From positions 1 to 64,000 of the forward strand of contig BIFV01000011.1 in assembly GCA_003990955.1 (NCBI GenBank): a stretch of DNA of 64,000 nt, in the 5' to 3' direction. The notes under the pieces were generated by a model that was not told the origin of the DNA, made no database searches, and was given only the letters and a program-made list of their open reading frames with translations. Below are positions 20,251 to 29,578 of this stretch, piece after piece; the stretch's first letter is position 1, and each line of letters opens with the position of its first letter. The translations under genes were made by a program, and so were the position numbers. The DNA is from Sporomusaceae bacterium FL31 (GTDB taxonomy: Bacteria > Bacillota > Negativicutes > DSM-1736 > Dendrosporobacteraceae).

Positions 20251-22707
20251 TTAGACTAGGCTAGGACTATCCCCAATTTTTGCAACCACCACTGTCATAT
20301 CATCCTTTACATAGCAGCCGGATAAAGCTACCGCCTCTTGCAAGATCTTATCTGCTAATTCCTGTGGACTGGTTGCAGCAGTTCGTCTTAAAAAGTTTGC
20401 GACCCAGTTTTCTTTATCATTCCCACGCTGCGGGATATCCGCAATTCCATCACTCACCATTACCAGAATGTCACCGCTTACCAGATTGGCTTTAACTGGC
20501 TCAATTTCAATCTGGTTCAGTATTCCCATTGGCAGCGATGCTGACTTTATTGTGGTCACTTCTCTAACCCGCTTAACAAAGCTGGGGGAAGAGCCAATTT
20601 TCAAAAATTCCACTTCGCCTGAATAGGTATCGATGATTGTCATATCAACAGTGGCAAAACTTTCTTCCGGAGTTCTTAGCAGCAGCATCGAGTTGACTGT
20701 TTTGACAGCAACATCGACATCAAAGCCCACCGCCAGCAGTTTTTTTAAAAAGTTTACCGCCATTGTGCTTTCATCAGCTGCACTGCGTCCACTCCCCATC
20801 CCATCACTGATCATCAAGGCAATTTTTCCTTTATTTAAAGGTACAATTGCACTCGTATCACCGCAAATTCCTTGTGATTCTTTGGCGGCACAAGCTACTC
20901 CGCTTTCGACGCAAAATCTTTTGGCAACCTGCATAGTAAGCTTGCATTTCTGGTGCTTGGCTTTATTGCCGCACTCAGCATGCAAGGTCATCTTTTCTCG
21001 CATGACTCTGGCAGCCAGAGGCAGTAAGGTGTTTACGCATTCACGAGTTCCGTTGCAAGGCTGCTTACACGCTTCAATCGTTCCTGTGCCTCTGGTGCCA
21101 GTTACCCTCACCTGGTCCAGTGAGCATTCAATCAGTGCCGCCTTTTCTTTAAAAGCTGCAGCTAACTCCCGGTCTGAACGCGGCACTTTGGTAATTTCCT
21201 GTGCTAAGTTGCCAATAATAATTCCAGCAGCTCTCATTTGTTCGGTAACCATTTGCCGGTGGTCGGTAATTCTTTTTTGCCAATAAGACAGCGTCTTATT
21301 CTTCTCGATAACTAAGTTGACCACCTCAGTTAATTCTTTACGGCGCTGGCAGCTGTCTTTCAGTATATCAGCCATTGTATCAACAGTTAAAGTTTTATGT
21401 TCAGCTCTCTCCAACATCTCTAGCATAGCCTGATAAGTGCGGTAGAAATCCTGTTCCCAGCATTGCGTACGCTGTTCGCACTTTTCGCATACTTGCTCAC
21501 CCACTGCAGTGAGCACTCTAGCTAATTCATCATCACGTATTTTTTCTTTAATATCAGCAGCAATAGTACCAAAAGCTCCAGCTAAATCGTTGAACATTCC
21601 GGCAACATTATTCATTTTTGCCACTGCTTCACTGACCTGCGGCATCACGGCAGTTGAATCTGCTTCCACCGCACCGACACTATCCCGCAAAACAATCAGT
21701 AAGCTGCCGGGAAGAAATAAAAATAATGCAGTAGCAATGACCGTCTCGGTTAATACATGCACAAACATGGTAACCTGAATAAAACACAAATTGATGATAG
21801 CACTTCCGAAAATAAAACCTAGAATGACTGCATACTTTCCTAACGAGCGGAAAACGCCTCCCATTGCACCAGCTACCGCATACAACGAAATAGCCAATGG
21901 CACGTTCCCATCACTAAGGCCGACAACAAAACCCACTGCAACTCCCACCGCTGCGCCTAAACCGGCTCCGCCGCCTAATGCCAACAATAAGACCAGCAAA
22001 CTGCCGGCGATATTGCGTAAACTGTAATCAAACACAACAGCATTGCCAAGGCCGGCAATCGCCAGCGCCAAGATAACCATCAGACAAACCAAGCCTTCAT
22101 TTGCAGCCAACTGGCAAGCGGCTGCTATCCGGGAACGATTTAAAAGCAGAGGCACGCCATACATAAAGACATAGGATGAAACTAAGCATATTGCCGCATT
22201 AAACAGCACCGTTACTCCATTATATAAAGTTCCATGTTGAATAAATGCCATTGTAAGCCCGCCCACGATTACAGTACAAAACATTAATAGCGGAATAGCC
22301 AGCATTTTCCGATGTAAGCGGGTAATTTTATTCTGCCAGCGAAAGTACATCAATACGGCCAACAAATAGACTCCGGCTTCTCCATAATGCCCGACACTGA
22401 TCACTCCGGCAATAGCCCATACTGCAGCTGCACCAGCTCGTTCACGTGCAACCTGAGCCACTGCCGCAAAAAAAGCCAGCCCAAAAGGCGACATCTCTCC
22501 CAAGATGGCTAATCGGCTTAACAGTAAAGCTAATACATTGATTGCCAAATAATCCCGGTAGACTAAAGGCAATAATAAATCACGCAATTTACTTAATACT
22601 TTTCCCAAAGCCAGTTTGCGCCGTTGTGGCTTAGGAGTCACTACTGGTTGCTGTTTCGGTACATGCAACACTTGCTCCGGCAAAGTTACGACAGTTACTT
22701 TCGGCAT
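20251..22707 (-). CDS. spoIIE: Stage II sporulation protein E
   Basis: PP2C-type phosphatase that dephosphorylates SpoIIAA and so releases sigma-F in the forespore; also binds FtsZ at the polar septum. 818 residues, close to the 827 of Bacillus subtilis. The N-terminal third has about ten TM helices (about 60-360). A central regulatory region carries a CxxC-type cysteine cluster (CEKCEQRTQCW). The phosphatase domain shows LMISDGMGSGRSAADES, IDTYSGEVEFLKIGSSPSF and LVMVSDGIADI. The start is at ATG 22707, preceded by GGGG; upstream codons lack an SD. Confidence 0.96.
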   Translation of the reverse strand: MPKVTVVTLPEQVLHVPKQQPVVTPKPQRRKLALGKVLSKLRDLLLPLVYRDYLAINVLALLLSRLAILGEMSPFGLAFFAAVAQVARERAGAAAVWAIAGVISVGHYGEAGVYLLAVLMYFRWQNKITRLHRKMLAIPLLMFCTVIVGGLTMAFIQHGTLYNGVTVLFNAAICLVSSYVFMYGVPLLLNRSRIAAACQLAANEGLVCLMVILALAIAGLGNAVVFDYSLRNIAGSLLVLLLALGGGAGLGAAVGVAVGFVVGLSDGNVPLAISLYAVAGAMGGVFRSLGKYAVILGFIFGSAIINLCFIQVTMFVHVLTETVIATALFLFLPGSLLIVLRDSVGAVEADSTAVMPQVSEAVAKMNNVAGMFNDLAGAFGTIAADIKEKIRDDELARVLTAVGEQVCEKCEQRTQCWEQDFYRTYQAMLEMLERAEHKTLTVDTMADILKDSCQRRKELTEVVNLVIEKNKTLSYWQKRITDHRQMVTEQMRAAGIIIGNLAQEITKVPRSDRELAAAFKEKAALIECSLDQVRVTGTRGTGTIEACKQPCNGTRECVNTLLPLAARVMREKMTLHAECGNKAKHQKCKLTMQVAKRFCVESGVACAAKESQGICGDTSAIVPLNKGKIALMISDGMGSGRSAADESTMAVNFLKKLLAVGFDVDVAVKTVNSMLLLRTPEESFATVDMTIIDTYSGEVEFLKIGSSPSFVKRVREVTTIKSASLPMGILNQIEIEPVKANLVSGDILVMVSDGIADIPQRGNDKENWVANFLRRTAATSPQELADKILQEAVALSGCYVKDDMTVVVAKIGDSPSLV

Positions 22708-22828
22708 AGTATTCACCCCTAATTTATCCTTAACGTACCTGTGTGTGTTATTAATTTTACATATAATGGTAATCAAAACTTTGTCTGAACAAGTCGGCAC
22801 AATTAGAAAAAAATCCGACATACAAACG

Positions 22829-22886
22829 GCTGATCATACAAAAACTGCCTGACTTTCGAAAGTCAGGCAGTTTTTGTATGATCAGC
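22829..22886. repeat. 58-bp perfect palindrome
   Basis: The sequence from 22829 to 22886 equals its own reverse complement without a single mismatch or loop base (the centre is TTTC|GAAA). It contains GCCTGACTTTC / GAAAGTCAGGC flanked by A5/T5, so it can act as a terminator in both directions. It stands between the divergent starts of spoIIE and the cytochrome b gene, where no transcript is expected to end. Confidence 0.9.
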
Positions 22887-22964
22887 AAACGCAGCACTTT
22901 GTCGAAACAAGTGTTTAAATCACTGAACATTGGGGGAATTTATAGTTGAAAGGGGGCATATAAT

Positions 22965-23609
22965 ATGAGATTACTATTGCAGCCACTCCCAATCAGGATT
23001 TTTCATTGGATGATGGTGGCCTGTGTTATGGTGCTTTTATTTACCGGACTTTATCTAAGCAGCCCATTTGAGAAACTGTTGCTGCCACTGAGAACGGTCC
23101 GCACTCTGCATTCAATATTTGGTCTTATACTGATAGCCAATCTGGCGGGTCAAATCTACTATTACGTTTATACCACCAAGTGGACTGAACTCATATTCTT
23201 GCCTCGTGATCTTGTAAATTTGCGCAGCTTCTTTCGCTATGTATTTTTTATTACTGATGGACACCCTAACTATGGCCGCTATAATCCCGGCCAAAAACTA
23301 TTATTTTCTCTCTGGTTTCTAACTGTTGCGATTGCGGCTATAACCGGCATAGTTTTATTGCTGCCCAACCATACATCGGCCTTTCAACGCCTGATGGGAG
23401 GTCTTTCCGGCATCCGTATTATCCACTTCATGGGAGCCATATTTTTCTCCATGTCGATACCGCTGCATTTTTATCTAGTATTCACTGAAGACTTGGCCAA
23501 GCTTCAAGCCATGTTTACCGGATATGTCAATGTAGAACCATCCCCCACTTATGTTAAATCAAAACCAGCTTATCTTCCGGGGCATCCAAAAGATGAACGG
23601 CACAAGTAA
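22965..23609 (+). CDS. Cytochrome b subunit of [NiFe] hydrogenase
   Basis: 214-residue integral membrane protein with four or five TM helices, of the HyaC/HydC cytochrome b family. It should pass electrons from the periplasmic hydrogenase to the quinone pool. Candidate haem ligands are His in RIFHWMM, RTLHSIFG, RIIHFMGA and PLHFYLV, one pair per haem. The SD AAGGGGG precedes the ATG. Unusually, it is on the opposite strand to the hydrogenase subunits, and its 3' end overlaps that of the large subunit gene by 56 bp. Confidence 0.88.
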   Translation: MRLLLQPLPIRIFHWMMVACVMVLLFTGLYLSSPFEKLLLPLRTVRTLHSIFGLILIANLAGQIYYYVYTTKWTELIFLPRDLVNLRSFFRYVFFITDGHPNYGRYNPGQKLLFSLWFLTVAIAAITGIVLLLPNHTSAFQRLMGGLSGIRIIHFMGAIFFSMSIPLHFYLVFTEDLAKLQAMFTGYVNVEPSPTYVKSKPAYLPGHPKDERHK

Positions 23610-24954
23610 AACATGGATCATAAGAGCGAATGACCCGTCCCACTTCGATTAGGCTATCCGGGTTTGCTACTGGAGTACCAATAAGCGCCTCTTCCACCGG
23701 CCCTCTGATTCCGTGGGCATCGCGCGGTGAAAAATTCCAGGTTGTTGGTGTAACAATCTGATAATGTTGAAGCTTCCCTTGGCGAATACTGATCCAATGA
23801 CCAAGCGGACCGCGCATAGCATCCGTTAATCCTGCACCATCACCATCCTGGGGCGGCGTAAAAGGTTGGATGGTAGGCCCGTCAGGCGTTAACTGCTGAA
23901 GCCACTCCTCCGCAAGCCGGCACACTTTTTGCGTTTCCAGTGCACGGGCTACAATACGGTCCATGACCGATACCCCGCGGCGATAATCCCCGTTAATCCA
24001 GCCTCGGGCGAGCGGGCCTCCCTCAAAACATTGCCCCCCATAGCGTGGAGCTTTTACCCAGGAATAAGCATCTTCCTTATCTCTGTCCGGTATTGTCTGT
24101 CCTTCCATCGGCGAGCGGCTTTGCTGTTCGTCCCGGTACCAGCTGTAACGGCTTTCCTCACCAACCTTGCTTAAATCAAGCTTGCTCACCAATCCGCGAT
24201 TTACAATAATTCCGGGCGTAAATTCATAGGCTCCGGTAATAGGCTGGGTGAACAAGCCAAATGAAATCATATTTCCATAACCAATACCGATATGATAATA
24301 ATCTTTATAATAATCAGCCAGGGTCATGACATCACTCAGATACACATTGGTAACCCAATTGCTGATTTCTTTAAGAATGGCCGCATAGGCTACTATCTTT
24401 TCTGAAGACGCCCGCTCAGTAACCCCAGTTATCATAATAGTCTGTGCCATCGGTACCTTTGCACCAAATATTGCCAACATTTCATGAGCTCGGGCAGCCA
24501 TTAAAATGGATTCTTTATAATGAGCCATAAGCTGCTCATTGACCTTTTGCGGAAGCCGATAATCTCCCTTCAACCGCGGCATATAAGGTGCCATATCCGG
24601 ACCTTTAACATAATCAAAAAACGCTAATAGATAAAAATGCCGCAGATGATTTTGAATCATATCGGCGGCAAAGATTAAGTTAATTAAATGCTTCCCATTA
24701 GGCGGCGGCTCAACCCTATAGGCCTGCTGTAAAGCCATTGCAGCGGTCACAGCATGTGCAGTGGAACAAATACCACAGATTCGTTGTGTAAACAAAGCCG
24801 CATCACGCGGGTCACGACCTTTCATCATGGCTTCAAAGCCGCGAAAAAGCGTCGCACCAATCCACGCATTCACAACTTTGCCATTTTGGATATCGACATC
24901 AACCTTCATCGGTTCATGAATGCGAGTCATCGGAAAAATTGTTTTGATTGTCAC
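23554..24954 (-). CDS. [NiFe] hydrogenase large subunit
   Basis: Carries the NiFe(CN)2CO active site for H2 oxidation. 466 residues. The N-terminal ligand motif is RICGICSTAHAV (RxCGxC, about residue 58). The C-terminal motif is DPCFTCAVH, followed by a 12-residue tail (LLDAPEDKLVLI) that a maturation endopeptidase should remove. No hyp genes or such endopeptidase lie in the window. GTG start overlaps the small subunit stop (GTGA). Convergent overlap of 56 bp with the cytochrome b gene. Confidence 0.95.
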   Translation of the reverse strand: MTIKTIFPMTRIHEPMKVDVDIQNGKVVNAWIGATLFRGFEAMMKGRDPRDAALFTQRICGICSTAHAVTAAMALQQAYRVEPPPNGKHLINLIFAADMIQNHLRHFYLLAFFDYVKGPDMAPYMPRLKGDYRLPQKVNEQLMAHYKESILMAARAHEMLAIFGAKVPMAQTIMITGVTERASSEKIVAYAAILKEISNWVTNVYLSDVMTLADYYKDYYHIGIGYGNMISFGLFTQPITGAYEFTPGIIVNRGLVSKLDLSKVGEESRYSWYRDEQQSRSPMEGQTIPDRDKEDAYSWVKAPRYGGQCFEGGPLARGWINGDYRRGVSVMDRIVARALETQKVCRLAEEWLQQLTPDGPTIQPFTPPQDGDGAGLTDAMRGPLGHWISIRQGKLQHYQIVTPTTWNFSPRDAHGIRGPVEEALIGTPVANPDSLIEVGRVIRSYDPCFTCAVHLLDAPEDKLVLI

Positions 24955-26189
24955 TGGGAATCATCTCCGCTCTTGTCTTCAGTGTGTAAAAAATCGGTCA
25001 CTCGCTTAATAAACCTCTTTTTATGAACAGGTTTGCTACTTTCAAGCTTTTTAGCTTCAGTCATTAAGGCATTTTGCCGTCTAATCAGATCATCCAATTC
25101 CTGTTTTACCTGTTCCAAATTTTCGGGCGGCGTAGGCTCATGGGGTTTTGTTCCTTTGATATAATTCTTTTGAATGCGCCGGGCAAAAATACCTGCCGCT
25201 AAATGGGTGGCTACAGCTCCCGTACCCAAAATAGCCAGGCTCTCACCAAGCTTCTTGATATTCATAGCCACCGCAGGGGTCTGAATATCAGGCAAATGAT
25301 TGTAAAATGGCATCAGACCATCCGGAAACTGTGGACTGGCACAGCCAATACACGGTGAACCGGCTTTAACCGGCCAATTAATATAATGATTCCATTGCCG
25401 AATAGGACAATCAGCATGAGTGACAGGTCCCTTGCAGCCTACCTTGTATAAACAGCCCTGATCGCCGGGATATTTGGCAAAAATTCCATCCTCAAACTGC
25501 TGACGGCGCTGGCAAAGATCATGAATGGTTTTACCAAAGAACATGACAGGACGATGATAACTATCAAGCTCAGGCAGCCCGTACAATAATAAATGTCCAA
25601 AAGTACCGGTCATCCAGTCTGGATGAGCCGGACAGCCGGGAATATTGATCACCGGAGTTTTTATCACATCCCACACTCCTTTTGCGCCTGCGGGATTTGG
25701 GTGAGCTGCTGACGGTCCGCCAAAACAGGCGCAATCGCCAACCGCAATGACATACTTTGCTTTTGGGGCAAACTCTTGTATAGCAGCCAGGCCAGTTATC
25801 AGCTGGCCATTACGGCGGAATATTTCATTATAGCGGCCGTTTTCAGCTGTCATGACCGAACCTTCAACAACAAGCCAGAAGTTGCCCTGTTCCTGTTCGA
25901 TTGTATCAAGCATAACCTGAACACTGGCATCGCCCTGTTCGGCAGCCAAGAGCCAGTGGTAGCGTAAATCAAGCATGTCAGTCAGCAGTTGCTCAAAGGA
26001 AGGATTAAACGCATTTTCCAAAGAAACTGAGTTTCCGGTACAGGAACCTAACTCCAGCCAAATAACAGGAGGCTTGAGTGCCTTTTTCTCCGCATAAGCT
26101 TGACCTACCAGTGGAATAAGCTGATCAGTCAGACTTAGCGAGACTGCAGTAGACATACAAATCTTGATAAATTCACGCCTTGTAATCAT
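24951..26189 (-). CDS. [NiFe] hydrogenase small subunit, Tat-exported
   Basis: Iron-sulfur subunit of 412 residues. It begins with a Tat signal (MITRREFIKICMS) and a hydrophobic stretch ending near AYAEKK. The proximal cluster motif is WLELGSCTGNS; distal and medial cluster ligands lie in VGCKGPVTHADCPIRQW and CIGCASPQFPDG. A hydrophobic segment (about 325-345) anchors it. An unusual 65-residue charged tail (PHEPTPPENLEQVKQELDD onward) should face the cytoplasm. First gene of the hydrogenase unit; divergent from the FixC-like gene. Confidence 0.95.
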   Translation of the reverse strand: MITRREFIKICMSTAVSLSLTDQLIPLVGQAYAEKKALKPPVIWLELGSCTGNSVSLENAFNPSFEQLLTDMLDLRYHWLLAAEQGDASVQVMLDTIEQEQGNFWLVVEGSVMTAENGRYNEIFRRNGQLITGLAAIQEFAPKAKYVIAVGDCACFGGPSAAHPNPAGAKGVWDVIKTPVINIPGCPAHPDWMTGTFGHLLLYGLPELDSYHRPVMFFGKTIHDLCQRRQQFEDGIFAKYPGDQGCLYKVGCKGPVTHADCPIRQWNHYINWPVKAGSPCIGCASPQFPDGLMPFYNHLPDIQTPAVAMNIKKLGESLAILGTGAVATHLAAGIFARRIQKNYIKGTKPHEPTPPENLEQVKQELDDLIRRQNALMTEAKKLESSKPVHKKRFIKRVTDFLHTEDKSGDDSQ

Positions 26190-26337
26190 GCCATTGTTCC
26201 CTTCATTCGAGCAGATAACTATTTAGTAAAATTCCCCAAAATGGATAATTTTATGTATAGTCTCTGGAGATCAGCAAAATCGCCTGCTCTGGTATGAATA
26301 GCCGTGATTCGTAAAGACTAATCAGTGGGTGATAAGA

Positions 26338-27702
26338 ATGCTAAGACATTGGTATGAATGTAAAAAACCGGTCAAAATATCCAAAAAACCGCTTACAAAT
26401 CCGACCGAACCGATAAAAAAATATGATGCCATTGTCGTAGGAGCAGGACCGGCAGGAGCCACTGCCGCCTATTTCATGGCAAAAAGCGGCCTAGATGTGC
26501 TGCTGTTGGAACGCGGGCCCTATCCTGGTGCCAAGAACTGCGGCGGTGCATCACTCATTGCCGAGCACACGCATAAGCTCTTCCCTAACTTTTGGGATGA
26601 ATGCGAATGTGAACGTATTGTTACTCAGCAAGCCTATTGGCTCATGACTGAGGATTCAATATTGTCCAGTTCCTTCCAAAGTATGAAACTGGCAGCAGCA
26701 CCGTTTAACCGTTTTACAGTAAAGCGCCGGAATCTTTACAAATGGTTATGTGATAAGGCTATGAATGCCGGAGCAACACTGCTTTTAAATCATCAGGTAG
26801 ATGATGTAATTTTTGAAGACTCTCAGGCGATCGGTGTAAACATGGCTCCGCAATTAAATTGCCGATTCCTTGCCGATATCATTGTTCTGGCCGATGGTGC
26901 CAATTCTTTGCTGGCTGAACAAGCCGGACTGGTTCCTCAGGTCTCTCCCCAAGATTTGTCCCTTTATGTGAAAGAGACCATTGCGCTGCCTGCTCAGGTC
27001 ATCGAAGACCGATTTAATTTACCGCCCGGTTACGGCAGCATTATTGGCCTGGTTGGCTACCCCACAGCTGGATTTAATGGAACCGGATCCATTCACACTT
27101 TCAAAGAAAGTATTAATATTAATGTTGGCATGCCTGTAGCCGATTTTGCAAAGTCAGGCATTAAACCTTATGAGCTGTTAGACCGCATAAAAAAGCACCC
27201 GCTTATCAAGCCATTGCTGGCAGGAGGGGTGACGCTTGAATATGGCAGTTCAGTTATACCTGAGGGGGGCTATCATGCCATACCGGAGCTGGTACATCCT
27301 GGATTGCTTATTGTTGGTGATGCCGCCTCACTGGTAAATGGAACACATGGCTTTAATTTGTCGATGTGGTCAGGCTTTTTTGCCTCACAAGCTGCTTATC
27401 AAGCCAAAATCAGCCGTGATTTCTCGAAAAAAAAATTATCCCTCTATCAAACTCTGCTCAATGAAAGCTTTGTCATTCAGGATCTAAAAGCCAATGCCAA
27501 AATGGCAGGTCTGCAACAACGTGTTCCCTACTTATTCAACTTATACAGCCAGTTAGCAAACGAGACTGCTTATCATATGTCCAAGGTTTATACCATGCCC
27601 AAGCGAGCTAAACGAGTTTTTATATTTAAAAAGATTACCAGCATCCAGCCGCTAACAAAAATAGCCAGTGATGTCTGGAAAGTATTAAAGGTGATTCCTT
27701 AA
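26338..27702 (+). CDS. FixC-like FAD-dependent oxidoreductase
   Basis: 454 residues. After a basic 30-residue N-terminal extension comes the FAD motif AIVVGAGPAGATAAYFMAK, then ERGPYPGAKNCGG and the second FAD motif GLLIVGDAASLVNGTHGFNL. This is the FixC / electron-transfer-flavoprotein-quinone-oxidoreductase family. No FixA/FixB flavoproteins are present. The start is ATG 26338 with GGGTGAT ahead. It overlaps the ferredoxin-like gene by 1 bp and is divergent from the hydrogenase genes, suggesting that the two work together in moving electrons to or from quinone. Confidence 0.88.
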   Translation: MLRHWYECKKPVKISKKPLTNPTEPIKKYDAIVVGAGPAGATAAYFMAKSGLDVLLLERGPYPGAKNCGGASLIAEHTHKLFPNFWDECECERIVTQQAYWLMTEDSILSSSFQSMKLAAAPFNRFTVKRRNLYKWLCDKAMNAGATLLLNHQVDDVIFEDSQAIGVNMAPQLNCRFLADIIVLADGANSLLAEQAGLVPQVSPQDLSLYVKETIALPAQVIEDRFNLPPGYGSIIGLVGYPTAGFNGTGSIHTFKESININVGMPVADFAKSGIKPYELLDRIKKHPLIKPLLAGGVTLEYGSSVIPEGGYHAIPELVHPGLLIVGDAASLVNGTHGFNLSMWSGFFASQAAYQAKISRDFSKKKLSLYQTLLNESFVIQDLKANAKMAGLQQRVPYLFNLYSQLANETAYHMSKVYTMPKRAKRVFIFKKITSIQPLTKIASDVWKVLKVIP

Positions 27703-27983
27703 TGACAAACCTTGCTGATTATCTGACATTACTGCATTTTACCCCTGATGAACATTGGCAGCATGTGCTCATCACCGATCAATCGATCTGTCAGCAATGC
27801 CGTGACAAGCCGTGTTTAACCCTCTGCCCCTCTGGAGTATTTACCTGGAATCTGCATAAAAGCGAGCCTGTGTTAGTATTGTACAAGCAGTGTATTGAAT
27901 GCGGTGCCTGCCGATTAATCTGTGACAACATCAATTTTTCCTACCCTTGCGGCGGCTGCGGGGTAAACTTTATTGAAGGCTGA
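27702..27983 (+). CDS. FixX-like ferredoxin
   Basis: 93 residues. Cysteine motifs CQQCRDKPCLTLCP and CIECGACRLIC bind one or two Fe-S clusters, and the C-terminal YPCGGCGVNF matches the FixX tail with two additional cysteines. Partner of the preceding FixC-like protein (TAATG overlap of stop and start). Its likely role is one-electron transfer between a donor and the FixC flavin. Confidence 0.88.
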   Translation: MTNLADYLTLLHFTPDEHWQHVLITDQSICQQCRDKPCLTLCPSGVFTWNLHKSEPVLVLYKQCIECGACRLICDNINFSYPCGGCGVNFIEG

Positions 27984-28091
27984 AATCGCTAAATCGCCCT
28001 TTACTACTAAATTTTGACAAATAACAAAAGGATTTTCAATGAATTTCAGCGAATCTAATTGAAAATTTGCTTTAGGGGGCGATGCTGTTTA

Positions 28092-28994
28092 ATGATGATT
28101 TCAACAAAGCCGAATAAAGTCACCCCAGTGTTTCAGTTATTTACCCGCTCTGAATGGTTTCTAACTGAAATTTTAGAACTGACACCTGATTGTCTGCTAG
28201 TGATTGATGTGAAAACAGATTTGGTGGTCTATGCCAATCAGGCCAGCGAGAATCTCTATGGGTATAGTCAGGAAGAATTCATTGGTAAAGATATCAAAAT
28301 CATCAACCTTTCCAACCAGCGTGAAATAAAACAGCACATGGACCGTGTCATGAAAAAATATCCTAACTCCCACCGCTTCGAAGCCATTCATGGCACCAAA
28401 ACCGGCAAACAGGTTCCGGTAGAAGTGGTCTCAAAATTAATTAATTTAAACGGCAGAAAGTACTTTCTCAGCCATATCACCAACATCACTGCAAGCAATA
28501 AGCTGAAAAATAAGATATCCACGCTGATCACTCAACTTAGCAATCAGGCCTATCGGGACAATTTAACAGGGGTCTATAACCGCACCTATTTATTTGATGT
28601 ATTTCTTCCCAAAGTCATGAATCGCAATATTGGCCTATTGTTGGTCAATATTGACTACTTCAAAAATCTTAATCATACCAAAGGCCATATACTGGGAGAT
28701 TATATTCTCATAGAAACGGCTAAGCTGCTAAAAAGCATCGTCCGAACAGGCGGCAAAGTCTTTCGATACAGCGGCGGTGAATTTTTAGTCCTGCTATCAA
28801 AACCAGGATCTGATGAGCCAGCCCAAACAGCTGCCTTAATTAACGAAAAAATCACCAATTCCCAATTGACTTTTGAGGGTCAACCGGTCAGTTACTCGGT
28901 CAGTATCGGCTATACTTCAGGCTTAATTCATCATCCTAATCATTTTAGTGAGCTCATCATTCAAGCGGATCAAAACTTATCGCAAAACAAATAG
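28092..28994 (+). CDS. PAS-GGDEF protein with a degenerate GGDEF motif
   Basis: 300 residues, no membrane segment. PAS domain about 25-140 (DCLLVIDVKTDLVVYANQASENLYGYS), then a GGDEF domain (DNLTGVYNRTYLFDVFLP; LLLVNIDYFKNLNHTKGHILGD). The active-site loop reads RYSGGEF rather than RYGGDEF, so the third position lacks the metal-binding acid. It may therefore bind rather than make c-di-GMP. The start is ATG 28092, 12 bases after AGGGGG; an earlier TTG at 28059 has no SD. Last gene of the hydrogenase island. Confidence 0.82.
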   Translation: MMISTKPNKVTPVFQLFTRSEWFLTEILELTPDCLLVIDVKTDLVVYANQASENLYGYSQEEFIGKDIKIINLSNQREIKQHMDRVMKKYPNSHRFEAIHGTKTGKQVPVEVVSKLINLNGRKYFLSHITNITASNKLKNKISTLITQLSNQAYRDNLTGVYNRTYLFDVFLPKVMNRNIGLLLVNIDYFKNLNHTKGHILGDYILIETAKLLKSIVRTGGKVFRYSGGEFLVLLSKPGSDEPAQTAALINEKITNSQLTFEGQPVSYSVSIGYTSGLIHHPNHFSELIIQADQNLSQNK

Positions 28995-29018
28995 CATCCA
29001 GCACTGGGGACAAAAATA

Positions 29019-29044
29019 AAAGAGCATTCATATGAATGCTCTTT
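29019..29044. terminator. 26-bp perfect palindrome, bidirectional terminator
   Basis: AAAGAGCATTCA and its mirror with no loop bases, lying between the convergent PAS-GGDEF and S1 genes. Marks the right border of the hydrogenase island. Confidence 0.85.
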
Positions 29045-29054
29045 ATTAGTTAGG

Positions 29055-29498
29055 TTATTCAGCCCGGCGGGCACCACCGCGTCCGCCGCGTTTTGAATCT
29101 GTGTTTTTCTTCAAATCAGACAAGCGCTCATCGCTATCTTTCAAAAACTTACTTAATTTATCTTCGAAGGTAACGCTGTTGAAACGATTAGGACGCCTGT
29201 GATCGTTGGCGTGTGCTCTTCTTGGTGGTGGCGCGGAGTTGGGGCTGCTAGCCGCCTGTTGGAGCTGCTTAATGGATAATCCAATTTTTCCGCGTTCATC
29301 AACTGTTAATACTTTTACTTTAACTTTATCCTGTTCCTTGAGAAAATCTTTTACATCGCGGACATAAACGTCAGCAACTTCCGAAATATGAATAAGACCT
29401 ACTTTGCCTCCCGGCAGCTCGACAAATGCACCAAAATTTGTGATTCCGGTAACAACGCCCTCTACCACACTGCCAACTTCGATGGACATACTAATCAA
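29055..29498 (-). CDS. S1 RNA-binding domain protein (YabR type)
   Basis: 147 residues. The S1 domain occupies about residues 5-75 (GSVVEGVVTGITNFGAFVEL, GLIHISEVADVYVRDVKDFL). It is followed by a charged, low-complexity tail rich in Arg/Asn and Gly (RRAHANDHRRPNRF, RGGRGGARRAE) likely to bind RNA. The place next to divIC is typical. The start may be TTG 29498 (4 bases after GGAGG) or ATG 29489. Confidence 0.88.
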   Translation of the reverse strand: MISMSIEVGSVVEGVVTGITNFGAFVELPGGKVGLIHISEVADVYVRDVKDFLKEQDKVKVKVLTVDERGKIGLSIKQLQQAASSPNSAPPPRRAHANDHRRPNRFNSVTFEDKLSKFLKDSDERLSDLKKNTDSKRGGRGGARRAE

Positions 29499-29578
29499 AT
29501 TTCCTCCTTAAAAATCATGGTTTTGCAAACATATTATACTCTTGCGCCGTAAAATGTGTCAAGAAAATAGCCACAACT

